From NCBI GenBank assembly GCA_036971715.1, contig JAVHJL010000001.1:868001-932000 (forward strand): 64,000 nt of DNA. Direction: 5' to 3'. Positions within the stretch are counted from its first letter, which is position 1; every line of letters begins with the position of its first letter. The stretch is from Arthrobotrys musiformis. Taxonomy: Eukaryota > Ascomycota > Orbiliomycetes > Orbiliales > Orbiliaceae. Below are positions 24,633 to 33,627 of the stretch, piece after piece. Position numbers and translations under genes: made by a program. The notes beneath the pieces were generated by a model. That model had not been told where the DNA came from. It ran no database searches and saw nothing but the letters and a program-made list of their open reading frames with translations.

Positions 24633-26243
24633 CTAACTATACTTCTCATAAAAGTCTGCGATTTCGGTGTTGTACACTCGAAGGAATGCGGTTATCTCCC
24701 CATGGGTCAACTTGGGCTCGATCGTCGTGTATATTTGGTGAAGTTCTGGATAAAGTTTCATATCCATAGTATCCCGCTTCACAACCACGGTAAGTTCGTC
24801 AGCCTGGCCGAGGAGGAGGTTTAATTGTTGAACGCTTTTTTGCACCGAGGCGACGGATGTTTTCAGGGTATCGATACGTTTGAATCTCTCCTCCGCCTCG
24901 CTCTTTTCCTCCTTCAAAGCCCGGATCTGAGCTCTATACTTGACTTCAGACTTGGCATAAAACGATGCCGAGCCACGGATGCTTCGAAATATTCCGGCCG
25001 CGATAACTCCGGTCCAGCGATGACCTTGAAGATTCTCCTCAACCCATTTACTGCCGCCTGTGACGGACGTTTTGACATATCCGATTTGCTCGTCCGCACT
25101 AAAGTTGACGGTTTTTCCTTGTAGACCGAGCTCTTGCTTCATTATGAGGTTGCCGAAGATAGAGTAATTCTCATCTACGGTAACTGAACCCAATGCGATA
25201 TCTGGGCCGCTTTCATAATTCCTGATATCCTCGGTCACCAATTGAATTTTCCGTGTGAGCCTTCTTAGTTCGCTTTGATCATCTAGTGCTTTGAGTTCAT
25301 TGGTCGAAAGGCTCTTCGAAGACTCGTCGAGATTGTTTCTAATAAGCCTTCTCACCTCGGCGACTGCATTAATGATAAACCCGTCCACTTTTTCCATGCG
25401 TGGTGTTTTGAGGAGTTTGAAAGCTGTGGCAGGTTGCACCGGTTGCTCCTTGATATGCGAAAGAAGCGCAGCGGTTTCGTTCAGGGAGAGGACGATACTC
25501 AGCGGACTATTCGGGTCGGGCTCATTGTCCATGAAAAAATGCGCGAGCTCGAGATTGGTGGCTGCCTTGAAGCCTTCCCGCCGGATCTCTGCCCAATCCT
25601 TTCCTTGCCGAATATTGGAATTCACTCCCATAGCTGTATAGGAGCTGTGGACAATAATAAGGCCACGAGCCAGACTAGGCATGGAGCGTTGAAGGTACCC
25701 GAAGAACGACTTAAAAGAATCGCCGAAGTTTTTGGTGGCGTTCCTGACATAGATGATAGCATTGATATGGCTCAACTCGCTAACTTTAGCCAGTATTCCG
25801 GCCATGATATCCATATCGTTTCCTTCGCTATCGTCGAGCCCCGGGGTATCCAAAATATTGAACCGAATCGTTCGGAGCGGCAGACCCGACTCAGGAGAGC
25901 TGAGGACAACTTTTGCGTCTTCATTGTCGTACGTGCACAGCTTTTTGTAATTATCCTTTGTGATTTCGATTTTGTTGCCTGATGGGTCCTGGAGGTGGTA
26001 TGAACGGAGTTTAACGTCGACTTTGTAGTATTGTGAGATGCGGGTGCATGATACATTTCCACCACCGATTTGGATATTTGGGTCTGGGAGGTCGGCGTAT
26101 CCGTGAATATTCCTCACTAGCGAACTTTTGCCTTGTTGGGTTTCTCCGACTATGAGGACGTTTATGGGCCCGTCTTGTGCGGCGGGAATATAAGTTCCTG
26201 GTGGCGGGGCTTCATACTTTGGCGGTAATTCTTCGTCGCTCAT
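24633..26243 (-). CDS. AIG1/septin-like P-loop GTPase A
   Basis: Single exon, 536 residues. A Pro-rich N-terminus leads into a P-loop GTPase domain: NVLIVGETQQGKSSL (Walker A, residues 28-42), a Thr in the switch I region, and LDTPGLDDSEG (switch II, about 131-141). It continues with INAIIYVRNAT and GLIIVHSSYT, where the classic NKxD is not obvious. These are features of the AIG1/GIMAP and septin-like group widely expanded in fungi. The C-terminal half is helical, with predicted coiled coils (near 310-345 and 430-480) around a glycine-rich segment containing RWTG. That RWTG block also occurs at the same relative place in GTPase B, so the two are related along their whole length. The biological role is unknown; membrane remodelling or defence-type functions are speculative. 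Confidence 0.75.
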   Translation of the reverse strand: MSDEELPPKYEAPPPGTYIPAAQDGPINVLIVGETQQGKSSLVRNIHGYADLPDPNIQIGGGNVSCTRISQYYKVDVKLRSYHLQDPSGNKIEITKDNYKKLCTYDNEDAKVVLSSPESGLPLRTIRFNILDTPGLDDSEGNDMDIMAGILAKVSELSHINAIIYVRNATKNFGDSFKSFFGYLQRSMPSLARGLIIVHSSYTAMGVNSNIRQGKDWAEIRREGFKAATNLELAHFFMDNEPDPNSPLSIVLSLNETAALLSHIKEQPVQPATAFKLLKTPRMEKVDGFIINAVAEVRRLIRNNLDESSKSLSTNELKALDDQSELRRLTRKIQLVTEDIRNYESGPDIALGSVTVDENYSIFGNLIMKQELGLQGKTVNFSADEQIGYVKTSVTGGSKWVEENLQGHRWTGVIAAGIFRSIRGSASFYAKSEVKYRAQIRALKEEKSEAEERFKRIDTLKTSVASVQKSVQQLNLLLGQADELTVVVKRDTMDMKLYPELHQIYTTIEPKLTHGEITAFLRVYNTEIADFYEKYS

Positions 26244-28151
26244 TTTGGCGCCGTAGGTAGTAAATATCGAAATTTACGATGATATAATACTATGGTACGT
26301 ATTTTTGGGGGGGCCTTTTAATCCAATGAGCTATGAATTTAGAGAACAGCGCGGCGAAAGTACAGCCGTAGATCCAGATATATATTTTATATTATGGCGC
26401 AATGCAATCATCCACTTGAGTAATTGTTGAATTTTTATGGATCGGATGCTAGCCGCAGGTTTAGCAATTTACAGAGTTATAAAATTATGAATGACAAGAG
26501 ATAGATCTGGGACAGTCTCGTAACCAAACTGTAGATTGATCTGGGAGTGCAGTTCAGAGATTAGTTAATGTCAACTTTAGGTCTCGCACTTGCTAGACAT
26601 CTAAACACAGCTAGCTATTTTCGCGAGCATGGAAGGGAATATATCTTGGTTGGTTTGGCGCATCGATCAAGATTCAGCTGCAAATTTTTTGATACAAAGA
26701 CCCCGACGTAAATCCGGGTTCATAGAGATGACACGCGGCTCCATAGCTAAATTTTTATGGATTTCTCTGCTTGGACTCCCCCAAAATTCCAAGCTACATC
26801 AGGCATCATTACGCTGATCTCCGTCACAATTCCGGTGTAGTTATTTCGTGACCGTGCAATGCAATTCATTGATGCAAGGTTTGCTGAAGTTTGCGATTTT
26901 AGTGGCGCACGGCCCAAACATTTCGCCCGCTTTTGCCCCTCCGATGCAGATGTACCGGTACTTCCACAAGCCAATTCAACGGTTGATCAGCTTAATTCTG
27001 GATCCTTATCCTGTTGCATGGCTAGTCGCATGATAATTGCTGTGAATTTTTAAAGCCTTGGAACTGGGCGCTCAATGAACGTACGATGATCGGTTGCCGG
27101 ACATGCTAGGATAGTGGGGTGTTTCGGTAAAATTACCACGATAGAATCCCAAATTTCCAAGCCTTATGCGAGTTTCTTGGTTTCAACAAGCTTTCTGGGT
27201 CTAAAAGGGCGCGATTTCGCAAGCTCAGGTTAAACTGAAATGAGGATCGTGCGATATGTCGTCTTCCAGGATTTCAAATGTTTTAGCAGATATCCAGCTG
27301 ACTAGCTATAGCGATCGAGCTATTGCCACGCGCGGCTGGAATATTTGAATGCACAAAGCAAAAGACGGGCTATGCCGCATACTCGAGCTCCACTTTGCGA
27401 AACAGAGGTTGGATGCCAGCAGGATGCGGAGTCACAAAGACTCAATATTCGAAGCCTTCTCGACAAATACTCTAGCTTGGAGTCTGCAGCGCAGCTAGCC
27501 TGCAGCTATATGCATCGCCATGTATGCGCATGTGTGCAGCACGGAACGATTTCGTTCCGATTGTCGTTAGCTTAGTACGGTATCGGCTTGTAACCCCCAT
27601 CTGCTGGCTTTCCATATGGCCATGCGTAGTCCTCCAAAAAAAAGGGTTGATCTGAAAGAAAGAAGAGGAGTCGGTTGCAATTAATTGTGAACCTCTGGCC
27701 TATAGCCTTATGATTCTGTGAACTTTCAACCGAATTCGCGAAACAAACCCATCAATCATAGGATACGCGCAAAACACCCTGCATAGATGATTCAACGACT
27801 CTCAAATGTTCCTTAATTCCAAGCACATAAAAATTTAAAAATCTTTCCTGAAAGCTTTAAAGACTCAAGTCCACTCCCGCCGTTATTTCGAGCCCCGCAT
27901 TATACAGGCCGAATTCGCGAAGCTCATTCAAACCAAACAATCCCAAACTTTAAGCTTCGAATATTCCTTCTAGTGCTCTTCACTAATCCTCTGACTTTAT
28001 CTTTGCGATATTAATATTCCTCAATTGACCACTTAAAGATACATATCGACAATAGCGGAATTAATATCAACGCTGTAAAAAAGAATCTTACCCCGCAACT
28101 CGAAATCAAGCTAGCCCTACATCCTAGGCTCTATTTAAGAGCCCAGGCAAA
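26244..28151. other. Long divergent intergenic region between GTPases A and B
   Basis: About 1.9 kb without a supported gene. A short inverted repeat (CGGAACGA with TCGTTCCG, 27542-27559) could form a small hairpin. The two GTPase promoters must lie at its ends. It could hold a decayed element, but no recognisable remnant was seen. Confidence 0.5.
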
Positions 28152-29864
28152 ATGGAAGACGACCTTAATATTCTTTTCATCGGCCCATCACAAAATGGGA
28201 AAAGTACTTTTATCAACAAGCTTCGAGAGCTATCTGACTACGAGGCTGGACAGGAGGAGGCTCTCGTAGGCGATGGCTCGCAGAGCTGCACCAAATCTTG
28301 CAGGGAGTATGTTGTACGGTTTAGACGTACACGCTACAAGCTTGTGGATAGAGAAACTTTGGAGCCAGTGATATTCTCAGAAGACGACGAGAGTCACCTT
28401 TTCCGAAAAATCTGGAAAAAGAAAACCGCCGACGACTACGACATAGTTCCAATAGAGAGCAACCCTCGCACTGTAACGCTTCGTCTCATCGATACGCCCG
28501 GATTGGATGACAGCCATGGCTCCGATGACCGCAATATAATCGAGGTCATGAAGCATCTTAAGATATTGTCAGAAGCCGGGGAAGGTTGCAATCACGTTAC
28601 CGCAGTCGTCTTGGTTCTCAATTCAAAAGAATCGTTCTCGAAAAAGATCCAAGAAATCTACCGATACTATCAAAGCTGTATGCCAAATCTTTTTGGGGGT
28701 TTGGCAGTTATAAATACAGGCTTTTCGGTGGAAAAGTGGCTTCAGGCTTATAATAACCTCCAAGCCAGGCCAGAGGCGTCCATAAAGCGAAAGATCCTTA
28801 AGTCAGCTCCGGCTGACTCTGCTCGAATCGCCATCATGCGAAAAAGAAGAGAGGTCTTCTCAGAAATATTTGGCCACGATGCCCGGCATTTTTACATCGA
28901 TAGCGTTCCAGACGACTATCTCATTGTCGAAGAATTGATAACCCGTAACCGAATCTACGACATTATCAATTACTTTGCAAGTCAGAATCCCATGCCTATT
29001 CAAAATATCAAGTTGGTTAAAAATGGAACGATGATTCAAATAGACGAGATGCTGGCGACATGGCTAAAGGACGCCAAATTCAGACTCGGTCAAAGGGAGA
29101 AGGAACTCCTGGACCTCGCTGATGCCTCTGGGAAACTCCTCGCGGCGAAAACAAAGAAGGCTCGAAGTCTAGAAAGCGAAATCGAGCAGTTGAAGAAAGA
29201 GCTCGCATTAATTGACAACGATTCTCGATTTACAATCCGTACGCACTCAACAGCACCATTACATAAATTATCCGCAACGAAGTCTTTCTTTAAGTGGGTG
29301 GTTCGGTCATCCATCAAGGATACCCTGATCGTCCAAGAGCCTCAGCATCCAGGGTTTACAGTTGAGGCGCCCAATAATCCTCCATATTCTGAGTGGACCT
29401 CTCGAACATGGAACACCGATGCAACACGATGGACGGGCGCTTATCGCGCCTCCCCAGGAGAAGTCCCAAACCTGGAAGCAGTCGTCTCAGTTTCAAATCG
29501 GATATATCATAAAAAGGCCATTGCAGACCTTGATAAACGGCTTTTACAAGCAAAAGAGGACAAGATTGTAGTGGAAGAAGAGCAGTCCTTTTTTAGCTCT
29601 TACGAAGCTGCAAAGCCGGTTGACCCCGAACTCAAAGAAATTTCAGAGCTGTTGTCACAATGCGATACGTTGATAAATCAATTGTGTCTTGATTGGAGTT
29701 CAATAAGTTCAGGTATGGATGATGTTCATCTTGAAAGGTATAAGAAGGTACGGATTAAGGGGCTGGAGTCACTCTCTGTTGAAGACCTACTTGAATTTAT
29801 CAAGAGTCAGGGTTACAATTTACTCGAACGCAAGATTCGAAATCTAGAAAAGTTTGGTCAATAA
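28152..29864 (+). CDS. AIG1/septin-like P-loop GTPase B
   Basis: Single exon, 570 residues, starting almost directly with the G domain: LNILFIGPSQNGKSTF (Walker A, residues 5-20), GSQSCTKSC in the switch I region, LIDTPGLDDSHGSDD (switch II, about 112-126) and VTAVVLVLNSKESF. Behind it lie a helical bundle with a strong coiled coil (AKTKKARSLESEIEQLKKEL, near 337-356), a segment with RWTG (about residue 425) that matches GTPase A, and a final helical tail ending LERKIRNLEKFGQ. It is divergently placed from A across a 1.9 kb gap, which suggests an old tandem or inverted duplication followed by strong divergence. Confidence 0.75.
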   Translation: MEDDLNILFIGPSQNGKSTFINKLRELSDYEAGQEEALVGDGSQSCTKSCREYVVRFRRTRYKLVDRETLEPVIFSEDDESHLFRKIWKKKTADDYDIVPIESNPRTVTLRLIDTPGLDDSHGSDDRNIIEVMKHLKILSEAGEGCNHVTAVVLVLNSKESFSKKIQEIYRYYQSCMPNLFGGLAVINTGFSVEKWLQAYNNLQARPEASIKRKILKSAPADSARIAIMRKRREVFSEIFGHDARHFYIDSVPDDYLIVEELITRNRIYDIINYFASQNPMPIQNIKLVKNGTMIQIDEMLATWLKDAKFRLGQREKELLDLADASGKLLAAKTKKARSLESEIEQLKKELALIDNDSRFTIRTHSTAPLHKLSATKSFFKWVVRSSIKDTLIVQEPQHPGFTVEAPNNPPYSEWTSRTWNTDATRWTGAYRASPGEVPNLEAVVSVSNRIYHKKAIADLDKRLLQAKEDKIVVEEEQSFFSSYEAAKPVDPELKEISELLSQCDTLINQLCLDWSSISSGMDDVHLERYKKVRIKGLESLSVEDLLEFIKSQGYNLLERKIRNLEKFGQ

Positions 29865-30378
29865 AAAATTGTATCATTATGCAAACACGGGTACAACTTG
29901 ATCATTCTTTCATTCTCATAATGACAGTCATCACTAAACATGTTAATGATAGCCACATGTGCATAGTTAGCGATATAGTACGGGTCTTCTTACCGTACCG
30001 CGAGGCCCCTTAACTTTGCCATTAGCTTTAGGCACTTGTGGACCTATTTCGATTTCGCGTTTAACATATATAGGATGTTATATAATCACTTGACAGATAA
30101 CGAAATTTATAAAATATCCCGAGAGTTAAACTTATAAATATCTATTATAGTTCTAGAATATTAGTTGGTTCATGTATGCCGGATTTAAATTGAGATGTCG
30201 TTCAATTGCCTCTAGTAATATTAATTGTCTCCACCATGCAAGACGCACGTCACATATATGATTTGATTTCAACATAACCTAGTCTGTCATCCGAACCTCT
30301 GATCAAAGAAGATAGAAGGAAATAAAAGCCTAACAGTATATACTGTATACAGGGAGTGATCCATAGACAATAAATATA
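29865..30378. other. Convergent AT-rich gap
   Basis: Lies between the 3' ends of GTPases B (+) and C (-). No gene was seen. Confidence 0.5.
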
Positions 30379-32628
30379 CTAGCCATCGGATGTTAGGATT
30401 TGATTAGCATAGGCAATGCTCTGCGCGAGTTTGACAAAAGGATATTCAGAACTAGGTTTTCGCTCAAATTCTTCGGCGGCAAGGCGAAGGACTATGAACT
30501 CTTCGAGGGTGTACTGTTGCCGGTTCATGTCCAAGATTTCCATAGCCTTATGAGCCGCGTCAAATGATTCTTCATGGTAACGCAACTTCGTATTCCATTC
30601 CTCAAGTAGTCGCTGGAGCCTTCCGACTGTATCATCAACATGACCCTTTATTGAATGTATCTCCTCGAAAATTTCTTCAAGACCAGTTTGAGTGTTATCG
30701 ATCCAGAGCTGTAACTTAAGCTTAAGTCCTCGCAGCCTTTCATGGACCTGGGATTCATATATTGATAAAGTTTTGCCTTCTCTGCTGATTTCCTGGTCCA
30801 AATTACCGCTCGGCATCGTGTCTTTGATGATTTGTTTTAAGGAGCCTTCCAGATCCTCGACTAAACCATCACTACCTAACCATTCTCTCACAAATCGATA
30901 CGTAGTATCTAATTCCCCTTGTAGCCTTTGGTGGAAAAGAAACCGTTTCCTCATAGGATTCAAGACCCCCAATACTGTCTTTCTCATTTCGTAATGGAAC
31001 TCTGCATGTTCGTATAGTCTTCGTCGTGAACCTGTCTGGCTTATGGCCACTATTTGCGGAATTAATTCTTTAGGGATCGTAACCGTGCAAGAGTAACTCA
31101 TTGCAACGCAATAAAGGCTATTTGCATGTCTTAATTGCATTTGTCTTGATGTCGTATCAGATATCTCCTTTTCACTCAAGTGGCGAGAGCGTATTTTTTG
31201 GATCAGATCCCCTAAATATTTTAGAGAATGGCTATTCTCTTCGACTTTGCTCTCATATTGGCTTTTTTCTTTTCTGTAGCTGCTGAGTACCCTTTCTTGC
31301 TGGGATTTACGGTGCAAGAGGTCAGATTCTTTCGATCCTATCCTGGCGAGAATGGCGTGGTGATCTCGCGACGCTATACTGACGAGAACGCTCGCGTAGC
31401 CTCCTGTGGCTAGTCGCTGCCTGACGCTCGCACGCTCACGTTCCAGCCGTAGCTCTTTTAATTCATCGTCGTACAGCTCGGCTTTTCGAACGTTCGGTCG
31501 GTTTGCGATGTCTAATTCTCGAACTTTTTGTTGAAGTAGGCGGTTGTTAGATTCCAAATGAGAGGAGTATATCCTTAAACTAGAAGCTACTGTCTCTCCG
31601 AGTGAATTGTCGCTCTTTTGGTATGTTAAGTTTGTGACCTTGATACCCGGTGCTTCCGTCAGCTCGAGTAGAAAATCTGACAGCACTCGGGACGCAAAAT
31701 ATTGGCTCAGAGGATCAGCTTCGTCGCCAGTATCGGGTTGATTGTTGATGAAAAAATGAGTCGCTCGCAGCTTGAAAAACTCCTCGGACATGCGAATGCG
31801 GTTGAGCGTTTTGGCCTGGAACATTGTTACGCTCGTTACCATAGTGTGTATGATGTAAAATTTGAGGTCTCTTGAGATAGATCTGAAAACTCCAACCAGG
31901 CTTTGAAGCTCTTTTAACTCTTGTCCGAAGCTCTTGCCATCTCGAATAACAATGCAGACACCATGTAGAACCCCGATTTCTATGGCTTTCTTGAGGATTG
32001 CGAGTTTGTGCTTTTCGTCCACAAGGTTTCTTGTGCACTTAGTCGCCGCTTCCTCTGCCTCAGCCTTTGTGTATCCCTGTTTCATAAAATCCTTTTCCAA
32101 GTCTTTTATGCCGTCAGAATCGCTGAGGCCAGGCGGGTCGTATATGTTCAGGTGAACGGAGCACCCGGACGGCTCTGGAGCATCTGGTTTAAGGCCGCCC
32201 TGAAGCCGACGGATACTTTGCTTGAACTCTTGTGTGATAAAAATTGTCTTCTTGGTTTCCGGGTCAACGGTTTCCTTGAATTCTAGGGGTTCGTATTCTC
32301 GCGAAAGCTCTTCCCCCTCATCGTTATAAGTTATAACAACTCTCGATCCCTCTGATGTGTGGGTGATATCCATTCGTCGGCCTTTCTTGCGTGCATTGTA
32401 TTGTCGAATGTTAATGGTCGCTCGATAGTTCTTAATATCTTTCGTTTGGGACGTTGAACCATTTCCGACCACTGGTGTCGCTGAGTCCTCAAGATTCGCT
32501 GGGTCATATTTCAAAATTGATCCCACAAAGGATGACTTGCCATTTTGTGTTAAACCCAAAACCATAACATTCTTGTATTTTAGAGGAAGCTCAGGTATAG
32601 GTTCACCCATTGATCCAAATTTATTCAA
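30379..32628 (-). CDS. AIG1/septin-like P-loop GTPase C, large
   Basis: Single exon, 749 residues. Walker A is VMVLGLTQNGKSSF (residues 21-34). The region after it is longer than in A and B: a charged insert (about 75-130) precedes the switch II segment NIYDPPGLSDSDG (161-173), in which the usual DTPG reads DPPG. GVCIVIRDGKSF and FYIIHTMVTS follow, at the positions of strands 4 and 5. From about 310 to the end the protein is mostly helical with several coiled coils (for example RKAELYDDELKELRLERERA and later helices). It differs from A and B in lacking the RWTG block. Possible start codons are close together (MNKF, MGEP). Role unknown. Confidence 0.72.
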   Translation of the reverse strand: MNKFGSMGEPIPELPLKYKNVMVLGLTQNGKSSFVGSILKYDPANLEDSATPVVGNGSTSQTKDIKNYRATINIRQYNARKKGRRMDITHTSEGSRVVITYNDEGEELSREYEPLEFKETVDPETKKTIFITQEFKQSIRRLQGGLKPDAPEPSGCSVHLNIYDPPGLSDSDGIKDLEKDFMKQGYTKAEAEEAATKCTRNLVDEKHKLAILKKAIEIGVLHGVCIVIRDGKSFGQELKELQSLVGVFRSISRDLKFYIIHTMVTSVTMFQAKTLNRIRMSEEFFKLRATHFFINNQPDTGDEADPLSQYFASRVLSDFLLELTEAPGIKVTNLTYQKSDNSLGETVASSLRIYSSHLESNNRLLQQKVRELDIANRPNVRKAELYDDELKELRLERERASVRQRLATGGYASVLVSIASRDHHAILARIGSKESDLLHRKSQQERVLSSYRKEKSQYESKVEENSHSLKYLGDLIQKIRSRHLSEKEISDTTSRQMQLRHANSLYCVAMSYSCTVTIPKELIPQIVAISQTGSRRRLYEHAEFHYEMRKTVLGVLNPMRKRFLFHQRLQGELDTTYRFVREWLGSDGLVEDLEGSLKQIIKDTMPSGNLDQEISREGKTLSIYESQVHERLRGLKLKLQLWIDNTQTGLEEIFEEIHSIKGHVDDTVGRLQRLLEEWNTKLRYHEESFDAAHKAMEILDMNRQQYTLEEFIVLRLAAEEFERKPSSEYPFVKLAQSIAYANQILTSDG

Positions 32629-33627
32629 AAGGTCTTTTTTCTTTAGATCTAAAAATGTGTTCGAATATAAAACGCGAGTTGATAATTTTTAGGGAAAAAG
32701 CGAAAAATAAAATGAACAAATTTATAATAACAAATGTTGTCGGTTTCGCGCTGCCCAAATGTACTCTGGTGTGAGGGTTTCCTTTCTTGCCTCGTAAATA
32801 TTAAATTTAAACTTATAAGGAAAAAAGAAGAAGCCAGGAAAACAAAAGGGTGCGGTGGTTTTATAATACCCGGCGCAAAAAAACTATGGTGAATCTGACT
32901 TCGATAAGACGACTTCTTCTATCGATAGCTATCATGTATCAGTACGAGGACGTTGACTGTATGCAAAGCTAAGCAATGATATGTTGTAACGTTGAGGTCG
33001 TGTTCGAATAGGTATCCCCACCAGACACCAATTGATTGGGATTAGGCTGATGTACATGTACATGTACATACTACTCTATCGTCGAAGCCTGGTATCAGTA
33101 GCGAGAAGCTTGCGTGGCAAGGCTAGCAATTTTGTGAACTGGCTAGCTTTCGTGCTTTTCAGCTTCGATGCGGCTGATGAACTTGGTTAGAAGTGGGGTC
33201 GCCACGGGACGGTTTCCCTGCAACATGCCGCAAAACCACAAGCAACCGCTAAAGCTCAAAGAACAATAGTTTAGATATTATAATTGACACAATGCAGTCT
33301 TTACGTAGCTACGTAAGCAGAATATAATCTTCCTTTAGGCCTTTTAATTCAAATATATATATAGAACAAAGTGGTCTCGTTCCCAGGAACAAAGCAAAAT
33401 TTAGAAATAGGGACGGGATTCGAAAGGAAATATTAAAAAATACAACAGGTGATAGTAGGGTAGCTCAGGCCAATCAATTGAAATCGCTACTCGTGAAAGA
33501 GGCTGTTGAGATCTTTGGTATTTTTCTGGCGGATGTCCTCGAACCCAGCGCCCGTATAAAGGCCCAATTAGTACTTTGATATGAGGGAATTTACATTGTA
33601 GTGTAAATACACGAGTAGATACTGAAG
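32629..33627. other. Intergenic, promoter of GTPase C
   Basis: About 1 kb with no gene. Contains a direct repeat of GTACAT (33051-33070), AT-rich tracts, and at 33372-33388 the second copy of a 17-base string also seen at 12630-12646. Confidence 0.5.
33051..33070 (+). repeat. GTACAT microsatellite
   Basis: Three consecutive copies of the self-complementary unit TACATG/GTACAT in the 5' flank of GTPase C. This is a short simple repeat. Confidence 0.8.

Noticed and set aside
27542..27559. Short hairpin as a terminator
   Set aside because: Fungal genes do not use such terminators and it is not next to a gene end; likely chance.
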